In this document: positions 15,832-27,232 of the stretch, piece after piece
Layout: the number at the start of each line of letters is the position of its first letter
How positions within the stretch are numbered: the stretch's first letter is position 1
NCBI GenBank assembly: GCA_015501595.1
Contig: JADNRX010000004.1
Coordinates: forward strand, 434,001-498,000
Source of the DNA: Hymenopellis radicata
Lineage: Eukaryota > Basidiomycota > Agaricomycetes > Agaricales > Physalacriaceae
DNA: 64,000 bases
Direction: 5' to 3'
Notes under the pieces: generated by a model
The model's input: the letters and a program-made list of their open reading frames with translations, nothing else
Database searches by the model: none
Told to the model about the DNA's origin: nothing
Program-made: the position numbers and the translations under genes

Positions 15832-16843
15832 CTAAAATGTGGCGTAAAATTCCTCTATCTCCCAAGCGCCGTCCCAGTATTTGATCTGACATTTGAGCCC
15901 TCCCTCTTTCGCGATGCGGCGCTCTAGACCCCGCATCGTGCGGCATAGAACTAGGTCTTGACTGCTGTCACTGTGAGTTTGCGTCTATTCGGATAAATGC
16001 CCTACTCGCCTTCTCAATCGGAGGACTGGGCAGAAATCGTTCGACCCATCACCAACATAGATAACTTGGTCGTATTCACCGTGTCTCTTTATGAATGCAT
16101 CCAGTTCGTCTCCTAGACCGAGCGAGATATTAATGGAATGATCATGATAACTGCTGTACTTACCTTTACACATATTCGGACTACATCCGACGGTGCATGT
16201 GTGTTGTTCACCATCGGGATCAATTCTTCGACGAAGGTCCAACAGACCGGACTCTTGCCAGGTGGCTGGATTGGTGACGATCTCGTCAAAGGCGTAGGAA
16301 AGGCCTTTGGACTTGGGGGGTCTAGGTCAAGACAAGATGGATGGATGAAGGGGAGGATCAAACCTCCAGGATGGTGGAAATGAAGACAGAGTTGGCATTG
16401 GAGAGGCAGAAGAAGGTGGTGTCGCCCTTGGCTTTGGTACTTTTTATGGCGCGCTCCATTGCCGGGTGCTAGATTGTATGTTTAGACACGTCAAAATGGG
16501 TATAATGACTCGACTGACGAATGGCATGGCCCTGAGGGTATCTTCGATTTGTTGGCGCGTAATACCGCGAGCATGGCCTTCGAGAAGGGACTGTGTGCTG
16601 GAGATATGGTTCGCAAGAGCAGAAAGTGCATTGGATGCAGCATCTCACACAATGTCGGTCCACTGGACGTCTTGTTGTTCGAGATCGTCCATTTTTCGGC
16701 GGATGTCGAGTGCTAAACACTCAAAGATCCAGCGATCCGAGTCCTGGTCGGCCATGGACCTGTATAAGAATAAGATGAATATAGATGAGAAGGCAAAAAA
16801 AGGCGGACCAATCGAAATCGTAGACGATGAGGCGCTTGACCAT
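15832..16843 (-). CDS. PHOSPHO1/2-type HAD phosphatase
   Basis: HAD-superfamily phosphatase of the phosphocholine/phosphoethanolamine or pyridoxal-phosphate type. Start MVKRLIVYDFDWS holds motif I (DFDW). After a short intron comes DQDSDRWIFECLA. GDTTFFCLSNANS (motif II), FDEIVTNPATW, LRRRIDPDG, CKVG-like CTVGCSPNMCKG and VIYVGDGSNDFCP (motif III/IV) follow. The last exon gives QDLVLCRTMRGLERRIAKEG and IKYWDGAWEIEEFYATF. An apparent in-frame TGA near 16646 disappears when a GTGAGA...CCAG intron of about 50 nt is spliced, giving WTDIVTQSLLEGHARG. The final intron has a GC donor at 16009. About 240 aa, six introns. Only 49 bp separate its ATG from that of tfb1 on the other strand. Substrate cannot be fixed from sequence. 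Confidence 0.87.
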
Positions 16844-16892
16844 GGCTGTTGGAGTTAAGTAAAAGGTCCCTGACACACACCGATCAAATGGC

Positions 16893-19164
16893 ATGCCTCC
16901 GACTCCGACTGTCTGCACGGCAAAAGCGAGCTGGAAGAAGCTGTCGGGAACACTGACGCTCACCGACACCCACCTCCAATGGACCCAGGACGCTAAACCC
17001 GCACCTTCCGTCCGAGTCGCCTATGCCGAAGCTGCCTGTCCGTGCACTTTTCTTTCACGCCACACTTTCTCGCTCATCTCCTCCCCACAGCCCTCTTTTG
17101 TAGCAAGCAGGATGCACCCCAGGTTAAACTAAAGCTCGCCCTCGTCAACGACGACAGCAGCCATTTTTTCATCTTCACTGCGTCACCAAGAGACGTCGCA
17201 CTCGCCGAACGCGAGCGATTCAAAACAGAGCTCACCACCATCATCGGCCGCAACAAAAACGCAGCAGCCCTCGCTGCACGAACTCCCATTCTCCCGCTAC
17301 CACAGACCGCGTCGGCCCCGGTGTTCAACGCGTCTACACCCAGGCCTCTGGTGCCCTCTATAATCAAACCAGCTCCTTCGAGAGCGGCCTCTGTTTCAAG
17401 CAGCGAGACTCGTGCTACTCCCACTATCACTGGAGACGATCCTGCACGCGACTTCCGACTGAGAAAGACCGTCCTCCTCAGTAATCCCGAGCTAGGCGCC
17501 TTGCACCGAGAACTAGTCATTGGCGGTCAGATCACGGAAGCCGAGTTTTGGGAAGGCAGAGAGGTGCGCTTATTGCTGTCTACGTTCTGCTTTTTTTCTT
17601 ACAACAATCCCAGCACCTCGTTCTTGCTCAAGCAGCTGCCGAAAGTCAGCGCAAAGGCAAACCAGGCCAACTTGTAGATCCGAGGCCCGAGACCGTAGAA
17701 GGCGGCGAAATCAAAATTCGAATAACACCCCAGCTGGTGCATGACATTTTTGACGAATATCCAGTTGTAGCAACAGCATATAGCGATAATGTTCCCAATA
17801 AGTTGTCCGAAGAGCAATTCTGGAAACGCTACTTTCAATCAAAATTGTTCAATGCTCATCGCGCGTCCATTCGGTCATCTGCCGCGCAACATGTCGTCAA
17901 GGCAGACCCAATATTTGACAAGTATCTTGAAAAGGATGACGACGGTGAGTGCACTCCAAGGCCGACAATTCGTACGTTGACAGCTGCCAGAATTGGAACC
18001 AAGGAGGCAGCGCCCCGAACTTGCAGATCTGTTTATTAACCTAGGCGCAACCCGGGAAGACCACGACGACGTGAGTGTCTTCGAGTCGCCATGTACTCTT
18101 ACCTGACCCGCCAACAGACCGGGAATGAAAAAGACATAACAATGCAAGCAGGGCGACAGCGCGGCGCGCTTCCATTAATACGCAAATTCAACGAGCACTC
18201 GGAGCGGCTCTTGAACTCTGCACTGTACGTTGGCTCTGTTCTATATTTCATCACCTTTCAACTGTGCTACTAGAGGTGACAACCCACCTTCGAAACGTCG
18301 TAGGCTTGAAGTGAGTGCATCATGCCTTTTATGGGACATTTGTTCATGTCGCAACTTTAGGATGACGACGCTATGCTTGATTATGATGATTTACACGACC
18401 CGGAAGCATCCAATGGCATCATTCTTGAAATGCAGGATAGGCAACGCTATTTTGAAGGGCGCATGGGCAATCAAGTTGAGCATGGTCACCAGGTTTGTGA
18501 GATCTTTGTATGTGAGAGGCCTTGCTAAACAATTGTACAGTCCTTGGATCTGGCCACCATAGTAGGTGGACTACAGGACAGTATACGTCCATGGGACACG
18601 GATCTCGCTCAAGTATGCTCGCCGCTACTTCTGATACTTCTCATGCCATCCTGTTTCTAGTTCAGAGTTGAACGCAAACCCAGCGAGGCCGCTCTCCTCG
18701 CCATGACCGAGAATGTCCGCGCTAGACTTGATGTCCAGTCACGAAACAGTAGGTCCGCTCTGCTCGTCGTCTGCGCCCGTTTTGATTTCTGTAGACGACA
18801 TCCCCGACGGGCTTTTCACCCAAATGACAACATGCCAGACCGCCGCCAACGAATTCTTGCGGCAATTCTGGGCTGCGACGTATCCGTCTGTGTCTGACCA
18901 GACGCTCTCGATAGCCACCCCGGCTCAGAGAGCCACCAAGGCCGCCAAGATGGCCGGCTATCTCGCAAAAACGCACGAAAAGGTCGCGGCCATTGTGGCG
19001 ACTTCCCATGCCCAGGGGGTGGACTCTCATAAGATACAAACTGTAAGCCTCATCATTCGCATAAGTAGTGACTGAAGTTTTAGCTGCAGGCCATGCAACC
19101 CGTCTTGACTGCTGTCGACCGTGCTCTCACTTTTCATCGCACTCGTAAGAAGGCTCGTGCCTAG
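16893..19164 (+). CDS. tfb1: TFIIH core subunit TFB1/p62
   Basis: Core TFIIH subunit for transcription initiation and nucleotide-excision repair. The N-terminal PH-like domain is read from KASWKKLSGTLTLTDTHLQW and VKLKLALVNDDSSHFFIFT. Two BSD-type helical repeats follow: LSNPELGALHRELVIGGQI with ITEAEFWEGRE, and KLSEEQFWKRYFQSKLF with DPIFDKYLEKDDD. C-terminal parts include SKRRRLEDDDAMLDYDDLHD, ANEFLRQFWA, and a basic end HRTRKKARA. About nine introns of 45-55 nt join in frame; about 600 aa, as in the family. Start chosen at 16893 (MPPTPTV); an ATG five bases upstream is in another frame. A second TFIIH subunit, tfb4, lies 10 kb away. Confidence 0.9.
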
Positions 19165-19298
19165 CCTCGGACAACCATTATCCTCATCATCGCATTGAAC
19201 CATTCTGTACTTGTATACATTTGTCATAAATACCATGTCCTATTGCATTATCATATCGGGAGTAGGTAGTAGTAGTAGAGTTAATATATCTAAGTATA

Positions 19299-22083
19299 TC
19301 ATGACCGATAAGGAGCTTTCTCCAGTTGTGAACTGGACGAGGTACATTCGTACGAAGTAAACATGACGAGGAGATGTAGAGCGAGCGCGTAAAATATGAA
19401 AAATGTTCTCGCCCGCCGATTGCTAAGGATTGCCTTGGTCACTGTCAGTACGCCCCGCTCGATGGCGTTTAAGTTTTGATACGCTCTGGTCGCCTCCTGT
19501 TACCTGATGAGACATAAAGACGATTGTAGAGGCAGATTGACATACCCGGCCACGGAACGCTTCGAAGGGGTTCATAGCAGCTTCGTAACGGGCTTGATAC
19601 TTGCTCATGTCATCGCTTCGCGAGGGCGCCGGTAGAGGATCAAGCTGACTAGTCACAGGACGAGTCCCAGCCTCCTCCCTGTAGCTCTGCATGTACCGGA
19701 CCTTCTCGTACAACTTGAGATTGTCCGATTGCAGGTTCTTAACCTCCGCTCTGATATCAGAAATGATTTGAGCCTGTTTCCGTAGCTCCTGAAAAATACG
19801 TTATGAGCATCACCGCAGGCCTATCTGTTGATACGACAGCTACTTACCGCTTCCAGTTCGGCGTTTCGTTGGCGGAAACGGTCTCTCTGGCTGGTGACAA
19901 TCGGAAGGATGGAGGTATCGGCAGAGGAGGTAAACGGTATTGGCGTCGTTCTGACAGAAGTGCTGTCCTGAACATAAATAAATACACCACCGGTATACTG
20001 GTCAAGAAATGTGCCTACTGATTTTTTGCCCAAATCAAGACCGGCTAGAACGTCAGATGACTCTGAAGGTGTGGAATCGCCATTGACTCCATGTTTGTTC
20101 ATGGACACCAGATCATTCTCAAGCTTCTCGTTCAAGTCTCGTTGCTTCTCTAGTTCGTCCGCCGTGGAACTGAGCCGGTCTTGAGCCGCTTGCAATGAGG
20201 TCTCCAGTTCGTTATGAAGGATCTGATTGGAATAAAGGTATGTTACGGCAGGTGGCGTTGATGAAGGCACATACCCGGAATTTGGTAAGCTCCTCTAAGA
20301 GACGTTTGTTCTTCGTGGCTAGAAGCGCCTCGAGCGATTTGCCCTGTTGCTCGTGGGCTTTCTCGGCGTTCGGATTGGGAAGTTGCAGTCCCACTTCATA
20401 GCCTCGAATTTGATCGCCGTCTTCATCTATGTCCTCGTCGAATCCAGCAAACTCGACATACTATTGAATATGCATAGAAGATTAGCGGCAGCGTTTGGAA
20501 GCTACACGCATGCTCACCTTCATTATCCTAGCTCTCGCTTAATCTCGTCATAGTCGCTGTACTGCTTCAAACGGTGCTTTAAGGTATCAATCTCGGCCAC
20601 CTGACCGATGAGCATCTTGTGTCTGCGGACAGGCATCTGCCTACCTTTTTTTGTATTTCTCGTGTCGTGTCATCTTTGTTCTTCTTTGCAGTGTGCTCAA
20701 GCTCTGAGATGGTCATTTTTTGAGTTTCTAAAACGCCTGACATGCGCTCGACTTCCGCCTCGTATTCCGTCACCTTGACCTGAAGTTCATTGGTACTGGG
20801 AGGAGGTGAGCTTACAGAAATGGCGAACGGCCCTTCGACGCACCGGTCAGAGGTTTCAGTTCCGCTGCGCATAGCTTCCAGTTCGGCTCTGAGGACTTCC
20901 TAACCAGAGGATTGAGAGGAAACTTTTGCATACACGACGCGAGGCCTCACGTTTCGTCTTTCCACGTTTGCGACACGACTATTAGCAAATTCAAGGTCGG
21001 CTACCATCATATCCACCTCGGCGAGCTTTGCAACGACTTCCTGGTCTATGAACTCAATGAATTCGAATTCAGCGTCAAACGCTGGGCCGCACCTTGCTTC
21101 GAGCTATGATTTACAAGTTTCGCCTGAGAGTCCTCGTTCGACATGCGCAATTCCCGTAATTGAGATTTCGTCAATGACACCTGGCGCTGCAAACCTTGCT
21201 CCCTGTAAAAGTTCAAGGCAAGAACTTTGAATTAGAAAGATTCCAACCTTTCCTCGTAGTTCCTCAAACGTTCGTCATATGTAGCATTAAGTTCGTTCTC
21301 CTTCTGGGATACGCGGTCGTTGATCATGTCCTCCATCTATAACGCGCTCGACACGCTATGCGATCGCAGGTAGGAACAAGATGACGCACCTTAGCTTCGA
21401 GTTGCTCCAACTTCGAGTCCACCTTCTTCTTGGCCGCCTCGATGTTAGACGTTTCCGAGACACGTTTCTTCAATTCAGCGTTCTCTTCTCGGTACCGTTG
21501 GAGTTCCTGCTCTAGGTCTCGAGCCTCAGCAATTTTGACGGTTTGATCCTGAAAAGCGTGAGGGGTTGGAAAATGGGTCCAGGAAGAACGGTCGTACAAC
21601 AGCTGCCTCCAATAGCGGATATGGGTCGGGTGCCTCAGCGAGGACTTTGTAGAGGTCCAAGAAAGCATTCTCGGCCATGCGTGATCGTTTGGTTAGGGCG
21701 TCAATCTCCGTCTGGTACGCTACAAGGAATATGAGCGCGTCGAACGATGATGTAGGCAGTCTATGCACCTTTCAGCAAGCCTTTAATAGCAGGAACCTTG
21801 TCGTCATCGGAAAGACGCTTGAACTCTAGATACATGGTGAGCAATGTACAAAGTTGCTCATTGGACACGCACCTTTCGTTTGTTCTGAGAGACCTTTCCG
21901 ACCGACAAGGTTCGCCTTTTGGTTGTCAATAACCTCGACTCCCTGCGCGTCAAGCGTCTTCTGGAGGTCGGTAAGATTTACATCTACGAATCATTTAGTC
22001 AAACACATATTCGAAGAATTGTACCAGTAGATACCTCGCCATGTTGCGAGAGCGCCAGAGAAGTTGGTCTCGGCGGTGGTCAT
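19299..22083 (-). CDS. Golgi protein CASP/COY1, one frame break
   Basis: Golgi-resident coiled-coil protein anchored by a C-terminal membrane segment, a tether for intra-Golgi vesicles. N-terminus MTTAETNFSGALATWR, intron, then LTDLQKTLDAQGVEVIDNQ, typical of the family; YQTEIDALTKRSRMAENAFL follows. A long coiled coil leads to LPNPNAEKAHEQQGKSLEAL and LLATKNKRLLEELTKFR. The C-terminus is NLKLYEKVRYMQSYREEAG-like, then MNPFEAFRGR, ERGVLTVTKAILSNRRAR and a membrane segment FFIFYALALHLLVMF with a short tail. About ten introns. Near 20527 the frame reads GAG CTA GGA TAA; one added base gives REL-x-IMK-YVEFAG as expected, so one base seems missing. About 740 aa. The inverted-repeat element starts 64 bp upstream of its ATG. 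Confidence 0.86.
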
Positions 22084-22146
22084 GAGCGTGAGGTTGTGAG
22101 TGCGGCCACGTGGGTAGTCTCGAGGCCAGACGCCTGCCAGTAAGAT

Positions 22147-22243
22147 ACTCGATGACAGTCGATCGAGTACCCGGCGGAGCGTCTGGAACAATTCGACCCC
22201 CTTTTGGCGGGGTCGGATTTTTTCCCACGATTTAATGGCACTT
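22147..22243 (+). repeat. Left inverted repeat
   Basis: Matches the reverse complement of 23489-23604. The outer part pairs actcgatgacagtc with actcgataccagtc. The inner part is near-identical over about 45 bp around ggcggggtcgg. It lacks the roughly 19-bp insertion seen in the right copy. Confidence 0.7.
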
Positions 22244-22433
22244 CACCAAATTTCTGAAAAGTCAAAGTAACAACCATCCGCAATAATTATTCTGAGTCAC
22301 TACAATGTTGGAGAATGCAAATACAAGGACAGGCATGTTTTTAGATTTTTTAAATTCGCAAAATTCGTCAGCAGACAAGCCGATCATTCTAAGTAAGACC
22401 CCCATCCTCCTATCCCTTCTCAACCTTCGCAAC

Positions 22434-22840
22434 ATGGTCGGGGGACTCAAACGAGCGCGAAGCGAAGACCCAGCATACACTCCTCAAACATATGTCAAGC
22501 GATTTCGTGGAACGGGCGGGCGTACACGTGCCAGTACACGGGGTCAGCCTGCTCTGCAGCAGCAACAGCTCAGAACGATAACGACGAGGATCCGGAGCCA
22601 ATCGTTGAGCCAAGCAGTAGTGCTCCCGCATCTCCAAAATTCTGGAGTGCCAATTCTCGTGAAACGACGCCCATTCCCATTGAGCCTCTCGATCCGGGCA
22701 CCATCACTCCTCCAAATCAACGACACTCACCGGGTCTCCCCGCCTCAGGGCGGAGCATCCTAGACTCCCCAAAGAAGAAGCGTCGTGGTCGGCCACGCAG
22801 AAGCGCGCGCACTGATGGACGACAAGGACGACTGCTTTGA
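22434..22840 (+). CDS. Disordered basic protein with AT-hook-like tail, one frame break
   Basis: Not a known family. From the ATG at 22434 it reads MVGGLKRARSEDPAYTPQ and VKRFRGTGGRTRASTRG; after one missing base in the G run at 22540-22543 it continues in the next frame as DNDEDPEPIVEPSSSAPASP, IPIEPLDPGTITPPNQRHSP and SILDSPKKKRRGRPRR, ending RQGRLL. Joined length is about 136 aa. The RGRP core flanked by basic residues resembles an AT hook or a nuclear signal. The composition (Pro, Ser, acidic then basic) is that of a real disordered protein rather than random translation. The last 5 bases overlap the helicase fragment on the other strand. Function unknown; it could be the truncated N-terminus of a larger captured gene. 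Confidence 0.4.
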
Positions 22841-23316
22841 AGCGAGGATTGTCTGCCATTCCGGGTCCCAGAAGGCCGACGCGATACTTGTTCAAATCCT
22901 ACTACTCGTGAGTTAAATGAATTAAGTTTAGAAATAGGGAACACACCTCGAGCTTCTGGTCCCTGTCTTTAGTGTTCGAGGTGAACGCAACGGCTGCCAG
23001 TATACCAAGCGCGTTCAATTCCTTCACCTGACTCTCCATCAGCGCAGACAGCGGACCCACGACCACTACAATCCTCTTGTCACCCTCATCGTCGTCGCTT
23101 TCACCAACCATGTGGTAAAAAAGCGAATACCAAAGTGCCAGAGTCTTGCCACCACCCGTTGGCACATCCAGAAATGTGCTGATCCCCTTAACCACGTTCT
23201 GCCCCGCTTCCTCCTGGAAATTGCATAGCGTGGGGACTCCAAACACTGGAGACATCATCGTTCGCGTCCTCGCTGCCCGCTGGGGGGTCTATTTCGCGCA
23301 CAGGAGTAAATGGCAT
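22836..23316 (-). pseudogene. RecQ-like DEAD-box helicase fragment
   Basis: Opening MPFTPVREIDPPAGSEDAND (from 23316) and, after a frame change near 23255, VFGVPTLCNFQEEAGQNVVK, then LDVPTGGGKTLALWYSLFYH (Walker A-like motif I) and RIVVVVGPLSALMESQVKEL (motif Ia). After an intron comes NKYRVGLLGPGMADNPRFK. This matches the first part of the RecQ-like helicases repeated in many Agaricomycete genomes. Motifs II (DEAH), IV-VI and the RQC/zinc region are missing, so it cannot be an active helicase. It sits inside the inverted repeats and looks captured or truncated. Confidence 0.72.
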
Positions 23317-23488
23317 GGTTGGGGATGAGGGGTAATTTGTTGGGAAAGATCACGTTCTGTATCCGGCGGTAACGCGAATTTCGGAAAAATAAAAATGTGC
23401 TTCGACTTGTATTGATGTGTAGTATGATATAACAGAAGCTTGAGGTCGAAGGGCAAAGTTGTAACTTGGAGGTGGTGGTAAAACGACG

Positions 23489-23604
23489 AAGTCCCATTAA
23501 ATCGTGGGAAAAAATCCGACCCCGCCAAATAGGGCTCGAAATGTTCCAGTCGCTTCGCCAGGGGTCTGATCGGACCGAACTGGCGAAGTGACTGGTATCG
23601 AGTC
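23489..23604 (-). repeat. Right inverted repeat
   Basis: Reverse complement of the left repeat, with an extra segment near 23572-23590. The extra segment creates the local hairpin listed separately. Confidence 0.7.
23546..23595. repeat. 16-bp hairpin in the right repeat
   Basis: ccagtcgcttcgccag (23546-23561) and ctggcgaagtgactgg (23580-23595) pair at 15 of 16 positions. The 18-nt loop itself contains ggtctgatcggacc, which can form a small inner stem. No gene reads through it. Confidence 0.75.
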
Positions 23605-24077
23605 TACCACGTGGGAATTTCACGGCCCTGCCTCCGACCATACACGCATCTTGCCTGTTGGCTCATGCATCAGTCTTGCCATTCGCTTGAAGTCTCTGGA
23701 ACAGTGCAATCTTTGGCGACCCAAAGCTACTCCTCCCTGTCAAATCAACCAGCGGTACGTCGCCTGACACGAGCAACATTCCCAGAGTAACGAGAAACTT
23801 ATAAAGAGCTCGTCGACCGCGATCGGGAATACGTCTGAACAGAGCATTCCAAGGCAGGATGGCTCCTTGGTAATTGTTGACGCACAAGCAGACGCAAATC
23901 GTTGGCACGACTCGTACGTGAATATGTTTCTGATTGTGTTTAGGAGGATCTCGCAGGACGTTTCAATTTGCATCTCAAGTTGGAGGCTTTTTTTATTCCC
24001 ACAATGTCTCCTCTTGTGAAAAATGGTCGTTGAGCGCAAAATTATTAAGTACGTATCTAACACAGACTTGGACAGGA
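23605..24077. other. Intergenic, no gene recognised
   Basis: Short minus-strand frames here have unremarkable composition and no motif. The stretch lies beyond the 3' end of the lipase-type gene and may hold its untranslated region. Confidence 0.4.
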
Positions 24078-27000
24078 TTATCGAGGGCTAATAGAAGTAT
24101 TTAGATGTGAATCTAACAAACGCCGCCGACGCATCAACTCAGTTTCGCTGATGGTCATCCTAGTTTGCCTTGGTCCGCTTGGTTTCTGACCGTCTGTTTG
24201 GTTCGAAGGAGCTTCGTACCCGTCAATGAGCCCCAACATCAAACCCAGGCTATAATCTGGGTCTGAGTCATGCTGCGCTGTCTCTGACGATTCTGACGGC
24301 CGAAGCCCAGTTCCTCCATCGCTGGTAGGCGAGTTACGAGCTGTCGATCCCGCCTTGTCCTCTCCAGAGCTCGCCGGTGACGTCTTCTGATATCTTTTGG
24401 GTACAAAGGTTATCCCGCCGTCATCCGTTTCTGTTTCTGTAGTGTAAGGGCTGGGCTGAGGTTTACTCTTCTGTACTGCAGGTCCGGAAGTTTGACGAGA
24501 GTTGGGTAGAGTCGAGGGTTTCCGTGAGGGAGATCTCTGATGACCAGGTTCGAGGAAGCGACCGAACGCATCATCCATCCACTCTGCTAACTCTTCGATG
24601 ACCTGGACTTGGTTCAATAGAGAATACTCCACGACTGTATTGATCTTACCGCGACTGCTTCGGGCATGATCAGAGGCATTTGCAGATATCCATGAGACCA
24701 CTCAGAGAATATCACTATCTGAGCCCAGTCATCCTCGGTCTCCAGAGCAAGCCGGTCTCTCTCCCGTCGCATGCTCGATTTGCGATTATCTGTTGGTGTT
24801 TCTGTGCCGCTTATCCTGAGCGACTCGCCGAACCGAGCGCTCTTCCCAGACAGTGCAAGATCTAATTCCACCTTTCGCGCCCGCTTGGCCTCTCGAACAC
24901 GTCCAGCAAAGACAACAGTATCATCCACAAAGGGGTCTTTCTCTCCGCATTGCATTAAAAGGGGAGGAAATTGCGCAAGAAGGTGACTTGGTGCAAGCAC
25001 AGGCGAGATGCGATAATCAGTCGCAAAATCAGGATCGTGGTGGGGCCCGATGTATAGAATAGCCATAGCCCGCATCTAAAGAAGAGTCAGACGGACACGG
25101 ACAACAGCACTTGAACAACGTACCATAGTAGGTGATATTATCCTGTCGGTGAAGTATCCAGATCTGCTTGCCATGGTCACTCGGGTTCCGAGCGGTTGGT
25201 GACTCGGCGTTCTCGGAGCAAGGGATGCTTGGTTATTAGCAGCTGTGACCGCCGCCGACAGAACGCCCTGTTCGTGTGCATGTTCGGGATCATCGACTTC
25301 AAGAACGGATACTGCGGGCGCAAAATAATCATCCTTTACACGGTACTCGAGGGGGGTATCTTCGGCCCGGCGAGGCTCTAGTTCCTCTTCAGAATCAGTC
25401 GAATCATCGGTTGTACCCAATGTGTTTGACCTAGGTCTGAAGAAAGAGCCTTTTGACACGGGGATCCTGTAACCAGATTTGCTGCGACGAAGACTCTGAG
25501 TCTTTGCGTCTGGAGTACCATCCTCTTCATCGTTTCCGCTGAAACCACGAAGGCTCTCCTTCCAGCTTGTCTTATGCTTCAATTTCTTATGTCCTGGTCG
25601 CTCGCCCGTCATGCTCAAAGGACTCTGTGGTATGCCATTATTACGGGTTCGATTGAGAAGTAGAAGGATACGTACGACGCTCTTGAGATGGTCCTTTTGC
25701 TTGGCTAATTCTTTCAAGCTACCAGATGATTGTTCCGAAGTTAGGACGCGTAGATTGTCCGGTGTCATCCATGAGGTAAAGTTGAAATCCAACGCCGCAT
25801 AGCTCAGAGCCATAGCATGAGGTTTCGGCAGTGGCTTAGAGCCGTTTGTTGGTTGCTCAAGGATCTTGAAGACGACGTTTACACCTATACAAGCACCTCT
25901 AAAGGATTCTGAGAACTCGTGCCACGGTCTAAAAGCAGCGTACGTACGCGGAATCTCCAGTCATGATGATCTTGAGATTTTTCCCCGACATCCCGATGAT
26001 ACTTCCGCCTTAAAGGATGTTAGGACGTTCGATGTTGGTACGCATTTGAAACTTGCCTGATTCCACTAGCAAACGATAAAGGTCAAAAGCTTCATCAATA
26101 GCGAAAGGATAAGGATCTGGTAGAATCCGAGTATGAGCTAGTGTATCTGAACATCATGGGAGACCATACATTCAGGAGCCTTGCCATAATCAAGGGAAAG
26201 AATGGGCCTTTTGGCGGTTCTTGCCCATATGCGTAAACGATCTTCGTGGTGTTCGGGAGACATTGCTATAAAGCCTCCACCGGGAACATCCAGAATTAGT
26301 TCGTTACATTGTCTTAACTGGCTTGGAGTTCCAGCATAAAAGAGGTACACGGTGAGAGGTCGATGATAACTTGAAGATTTCGGCCTGGCAAGAAGAATCT
26401 TTCGTCGAATGTTGACGGAAGGCAGCGGCGAAAATGCGCGGATCTATCGAGAAGTAAGTCGTATCCCTGGAAAGGTGATACGGAAGCTGACATAGGGATT
26501 CGTCGTCTTCTCCCATGTCGTCCTGAGCATTTCTACTGTAGGAACAGCTCTAAAACGCCGTAGCTGATAACGGGGGTTACAAGCGATATTAATTAGAAGT
26601 TGGAAGCTTACCTTTTCATCTGCTTCATTGGGATAGAGGATGTAGTATCCAGCGAAGAGAACGGAACATATATCTCGAAGCCATTTCGGTTTGATGGACA
26701 TGGCGGTGGCAAATCCGGTGTCGAGGCCTGTGGTAATCCATGTAGCTCTGTAGTACGAAGGAGAGTACTAATCGGAGATTAGTAGTTGTGTGCATGACGT
26801 GAACGGACAATACCAGGTTCGCCAGTGGCTCAGGCGCTGGGAAAGAATGAGAGAAGGATGGCGTATGATTAGAGGGCACGTACATTGCAGGCCGAGGATC
26901 TTGTCAAAGTTCCTGATTGTGTAAAGGGCAGTCAAGGTACTGACGATGATTTGCCAGGGCGTAAAACGCTCTAAACACGTGCAATCTTAAGCCAGAGAGG

Positions 27001-27232
27001 AGGTTGTGAGGAGCGAGATGGCGCACGAAGCATCCTGTTGAGACGGTTGAGCCATAGGATTCTGGGAGGCCCGGATGTCCCTCTCAGTATACGCCAAAGC
27101 CAGAAGAAGATGACGATGAAGACCTAGGGCGCTGCATGGTGAGATCTGGTAAGGGCGGAGCTAGGGATAGAGGATCTTCACCTGGGCGCGCTTCCAGGAA
27201 GGGTTTGGTCGTCCAAAAAGGTGGTCAATCAT
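24078..27232 (-). CDS. Hormone-sensitive-lipase-type alpha/beta hydrolase
   Basis: Probable ester hydrolase of the HSL class acting on lipid or sterol esters. Start MIDHLFGRPNPSWKRAQ, then after an intron a hydrophobic stretch VFIVIFFWLWRIL suggests membrane association. Later exons give YSPSYYRATWI, MSIKPKWLRDICSVLF, PNEADEK and VEMLRTTWEKTT. The catalytic region has LILDVPGGGFIAMSPEHHE (oxyanion loop, with Pro where HSL has His), LSLDYGKAPEYPYPFAIDEA, MTGDSAGA (nucleophile Ser), CGEKDPFVDD (acid) and SEWSHGYLQMP (His). A disordered Ser-rich insertion of roughly 170 residues lies between Ser and acid. The tail ends ELMRRRRLLDSHL. About ten introns, one with a GC donor at 26056. Roughly 880 aa. 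It diverges from the taspase gene. Confidence 0.83.

Larger units (their letters stand above)
22147..23604. mobile_element. Inverted-repeat-bounded element with helicase fragment
   Basis: A 1.46-kb unit bounded by inverted repeats of about 97 bp (left) and 116 bp (right). The best core (22183-22243 against 23489-23550) is about 90% identical and contains ggcggggtcggattttttcc and cacgatttaatgg. Inside are a plus-strand disordered ORF and a minus-strand piece of a RecQ-like helicase. No transposase, integrase, Rep or reverse transcriptase was found, so it would be non-autonomous. I saw no convincing target-site duplication at the outer ends. A plain inverted duplication of two repeat copies around a decayed helicase gene is the main alternative. 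Confidence 0.5.

Noticed and set aside
16640..16650. In-frame TGA in the PHOSPHO-type phosphatase
   Set aside because: A GTGAGA...CCAG intron of about 50 nt removes it and gives a join of the expected length (WTDIVTQSLLEGHARG).
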